From assembly GCA_903907885.1 (NCBI GenBank), contig CAIVPY010000003.1, forward strand, positions 1-7,851: DNA of 7,851 bases. Reading direction: 5' to 3'. The notes beneath the pieces are model-generated. The model was not told where the DNA came from. It saw only the letters and a program-made list of their open reading frames with translations, and did not search any database. This document shows, piece after piece, positions 6,407 through 7,851 of this stretch. This DNA comes from an uncultured Bacteroidota bacterium (GTDB taxonomy: Bacteria; Bacteroidota; Bacteroidia; UKL13-3). The translations under genes and the position numbers were made by a program. Every line of letters begins with the position of its first letter. Position 1 is the stretch's first letter.

Positions 6407-7271
6407 CTATTGAATAGGTAAATATTTCTTCTTGTTGAGGCATAAGTGTTCGCATTCCTTCCTTTTGACTTGCATCGCCTACAAATCCAATTTTATCGGC
6501 TAGGCCTTGCCAAGGCTCCAAACATATAAATTCTTCACAAGTAGCTTTGGTCCAAATACCCAAATATGGCCAACCATCAATATTCATTTTCACTTCATAA
6601 TTACTATGTATGTGTTTTAGCTTAATCCACGATGATTTAAGGTGTTTAAATACAATAGCATCTTTGTTAAATAAGTCAGCGTTTAAATGAAGTGAACTCA
6701 CTTCAGACCCTATCAATTCAGTGTCTCCACTAAATAATCCATCACTGAGTAGATGTCTTTCAAGCACTTCTTTTTTCTCGAACTCAATTATATATTCATT
6801 TAATTTAGGCACGGGCAAAGCAAAGCCCGGATGAGCACCAATAGAATAATACATTTCTTGCTTACCTTGATTGATAATTTTATACGAAACTATTAGTAAA
6901 TTCTTCACAATTTGATATTCTACAAATAGGCGAAAATCATATGGATATTGACTTAAAGTAAGCTCTGAAGCCTCAAGTGTGAAAACCAACAGGTCGGCAT
7001 ATATTTCCGTAAGTTCAAATTGCAAATCCCTAGCAAAGCCATGTTGACTTTGGGAGTAAATCTCATTTTGGAACAGTATCTTATTTTGAACCAATTTACC
7101 CACAATTGGAAACAATATGGGTGTATGCCTTGCCCATAGCTCAGGCCTTGCCTGCCAAAGGAATTCAAAGTTATTTTCTATTGAATATATGCTGCATAAT
7201 TCAGCGCCTATTTTAGTTGTCGCAATTTTTAGCTCTTGACTCGAGATTTCGATTTTTTCTGTTTTCAACAT
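6393..7271 (-). CDS. Aldose 1-epimerase family protein (LacX-like mutarotase)
   Basis: A 292-residue cytoplasmic protein (no signal peptide) of the galactose-mutarotase fold, which interconverts alpha and beta anomers of sugars or sugar phosphates. Motifs: ARHTPILFPIVGKL (47-60), QHGFARD (76-82, first active-site His77), GAHPGFALP (145-153, second His147, the likely general acid), and LEPWQGLADK (251-260, Glu252, the likely general base). The PILFPIVGKL and LEPWQGLAD pattern points to the LacX subgroup rather than classical GalM. Catalytic residues all appear present, so it should be active; the sugar cannot be read from sequence. Start at 7271 follows the family, whose N-terminus is a beta strand near residue 6-16. 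Its 3' end faces the TonB-like gene with 6 bp between stops. No clear promoter box was found upstream; an 11-base palindrome CCACATTGTGG lies at 7318-7328. Confidence 0.9.
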   Translation of the reverse strand: MLKTEKIEISSQELKIATTKIGAELCSIYSIENNFEFLWQARPELWARHTPILFPIVGKLVQNKILFQNEIYSQSQHGFARDLQFELTEIYADLLVFTLEASELTLSQYPYDFRLFVEYQIVKNLLIVSYKIINQGKQEMYYSIGAHPGFALPVPKLNEYIIEFEKKEVLERHLLSDGLFSGDTELIGSEVSSLHLNADLFNKDAIVFKHLKSSWIKLKHIHSNYEVKMNIDGWPYLGIWTKATCEEFICLEPWQGLADKIGFVGDASQKEGMRTLMPQQEEIFTYSIEFNI

Positions 7272-7391
7272 TTTTGTTAACTTATATAATTTTATGACTA
7301 TTAAAGTAGTTTATCCACCACATTGTGGAAAAACCCTTTCTTTGTATTGCATATAGCTAGACATTTGAGTTACAAATAAACAAAAAAAGTT

Positions 7392-7547
7392 ATGCAAGAA
7401 TTACAAATAGCAGTTTTATTTAGATACATATTAGTGGTATTACTAACATTTGTATTAACAGCATTTGTTATCGATTTTCAATCGGTAGTTGATAGTTTTT
7501 CTGCAACAACAGAAGCTCTTTCAATACTATTTTCTGTTATTAAATAG
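7392..7547 (+). CDS. Single-pass membrane micro-protein (51 residues), hypothetical
   Basis: ATG to TAG open frame of 51 residues, beginning MQELQIAVLFRYILVVLLTF. A hydrophobic segment at about 7-27, followed by FVIDFQSVVDSF and a second mildly hydrophobic end (ALSILFSVIK), makes one transmembrane helix likely. Charged residues are few, with Arg11 inside the first helix. I do not recognise a family. Upstream, GACATTTG (7360-7367) is one mismatch from the -7 consensus, with TTTG at 7341-7344, but the gap of 15 bases is short. A-rich sequence precedes the ATG, as is common for Bacteroidota initiation sites. Coding status is an inference from hydrophobic composition and position ahead of bTHX. 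Confidence 0.5.
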   Translation: MQELQIAVLFRYILVVLLTFVLTAFVIDFQSVVDSFSATTEALSILFSVIK

Positions 7548-7577
7548 GTATTATTGAATATTTAAGCTCACAGAACA

Positions 7578-7595
7578 AAGTGTTTAGCCACACTT
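7578..7595 (+). terminator. Possible weak terminator after the membrane micro-protein
   Basis: AAGTGT (7578-7583), loop TTAGCC, ACACTT (7590-7595): a perfect 6-bp stem. A T-rich stretch (7608-7619) follows after 12 bases, farther than usual for an intrinsic terminator. Confidence 0.25.
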
Positions 7596-7665
7596 ATGTT
7601 ATAACTATTTTTTATTTTTAACTTATTCCCCTACTTTTACAGTCTAATTATTAATAAAAATCAAT

Positions 7666-7782
7666 ATGGGAAAAGGGGACACTCGCTCAAAAAAAGGCAA
7701 AATGAAAATTGGTTCATTTGGCGTAAAACGCAGCCGTAAAATTTTAAAATTAAAGAACAAAATTACCGGCAAAGCTGCGTAG
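7666..7782 (+). CDS. 30S ribosomal protein bTHX
   Basis: A 38-residue, very basic protein starting MGKGDTRSKKGKMKIGSFGV, with the family pattern GKGDxRSKKGK...GxxGxxR (here GKMKIGSFGVKRSR, 11-24) and ending ITGKAA. bTHX is a small 30S subunit protein first described in Thermus and usual in Bacteroidota; it sits in the head of the 30S subunit, bound to 16S rRNA. Length is right for the family. It is too short for common ORF cut-offs and is the only plausible product here; an opposite-strand frame over it is a shadow. A -7-like box TACTTTTA lies at 7632-7639 (one mismatch, poor -33). The tRNA-Leu gene begins 25 bases after its stop, so the two may be co-transcribed. Confidence 0.95.
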   Translation: MGKGDTRSKKGKMKIGSFGVKRSRKILKLKNKITGKAA

Positions 7783-7785
7783 TTG

Positions 7786-7805
7786 TTGCTTAAGTGATTA
7801 AGCAA
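7786..7805. other. Perfect 8-bp hairpin between bTHX and tRNA-Leu
   Basis: TTGCTTAA (7786-7793), loop GTGA, TTAAGCAA (7798-7805), with perfect pairing. It starts 3 bases after the bTHX stop and ends 2 bases before the first tRNA base. No U-tract follows, so it is more likely a spacer, a 3'-end stabiliser or a processing signal than a terminator. Confidence 0.6.
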
Positions 7806-7807
7806 AA

Positions 7808-7851
7808 GCTGCGGTGGTGAAATTGGTAGACACGCCATCTTGAGGGGGTGG
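7808..7851 (+). tRNA. tRNA-Leu(GAG), 5' part only
   Basis: The first 44 bases of a tRNA, cut by the window edge. Acceptor 5' strand GCTGCGG (7808-7814), then TG, D-arm GTG...CAC around a loop with AATTGGTAGA, and anticodon stem CCATC/GGTGG with loop TTGAGGG. The anticodon GAG reads CTC/CTT leucine codons. The D-arm sequence TGGTAGACACGC is typical of bacterial leucine tRNAs. The variable arm, T-arm and 3' acceptor strand lie outside. Confidence 0.93.

Noticed and set aside
6953..7168. Minus-strand 71-codon frame
   Set aside because: Alternative frame on the same strand inside the epimerase gene, overlapping its conserved N-terminal motifs.
7318..7328. Palindrome CCACATTGTGG as an operator for the epimerase
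   Set aside because: Five-base arms are common by chance, there is no promoter box to anchor it, and no second copy was seen.
7644..7838. Minus-strand 64-codon frame
   Set aside because: Antisense to bTHX and the start of tRNA-Leu, both of which are certain.

Overview
The window looks like chromosomal DNA of a member of the Bacteroidota. It is AT-rich, Shine-Dalgarno sequences are essentially absent, one promoter matches the Bacteroidota TTG-N19-TAnnTTTG pattern exactly, and the gene content fits: a bTHX ribosomal protein, a LruC-domain surface protein, lipoproteins with a cysteine lipobox, a TonB-like transducer, and a PurB of the type ending in HNYTGI. No phage, insertion sequence, CRISPR array or defence cassette is visible.

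Layout, left to right. Positions 1-981 (minus strand) hold the N-terminal part of a Uup-like ABC-F ATPase that runs off the left edge. Positions 982-1497 are non-coding. They hold the ABC-F promoter, a decayed, frameshifted copy of part of the lipoprotein gene found 2.5 kb further on, and a run of nine C. Positions 1498-3439 (plus) are a two-gene unit: a small lipoprotein followed by a secreted LruC-domain protein. A perfect 25-bp hairpin at 3453-3506 serves as a two-way terminator. Positions 3520-5419 (minus) are purB followed, one base after its stop codon, by a lipoprotein of unknown function. A TonB-like gene (5550-6386, plus) diverges from purB and converges, with a 6-bp gap, on an aldose-1-epimerase (LacX-type) gene (6393-7271, minus). 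The right end carries a 51-residue membrane micro-protein, the 38-residue ribosomal protein bTHX, and the first 44 bases of tRNA-Leu(GAG).

Most genes are housekeeping: translation (ABC-F, bTHX, tRNA-Leu), purine synthesis (purB), sugar mutarotation and envelope energy transduction. The accessory part is 1.07-4.08 kb, where a probable surface lipoprotein/LruC pair lies between a living lipoprotein gene and the dead fragment of its paralogue in the same orientation. The other notable signal is regulatory. Three genes (ABC-F, purB, TonB-like) share one geometry: a -33-like triplet, exactly 19 bases, a TAnnTTTG-like box, then exactly 4 bases before ATG. This suggests leaderless or nearly leaderless mRNAs. 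I see no clearly new multi-gene system.
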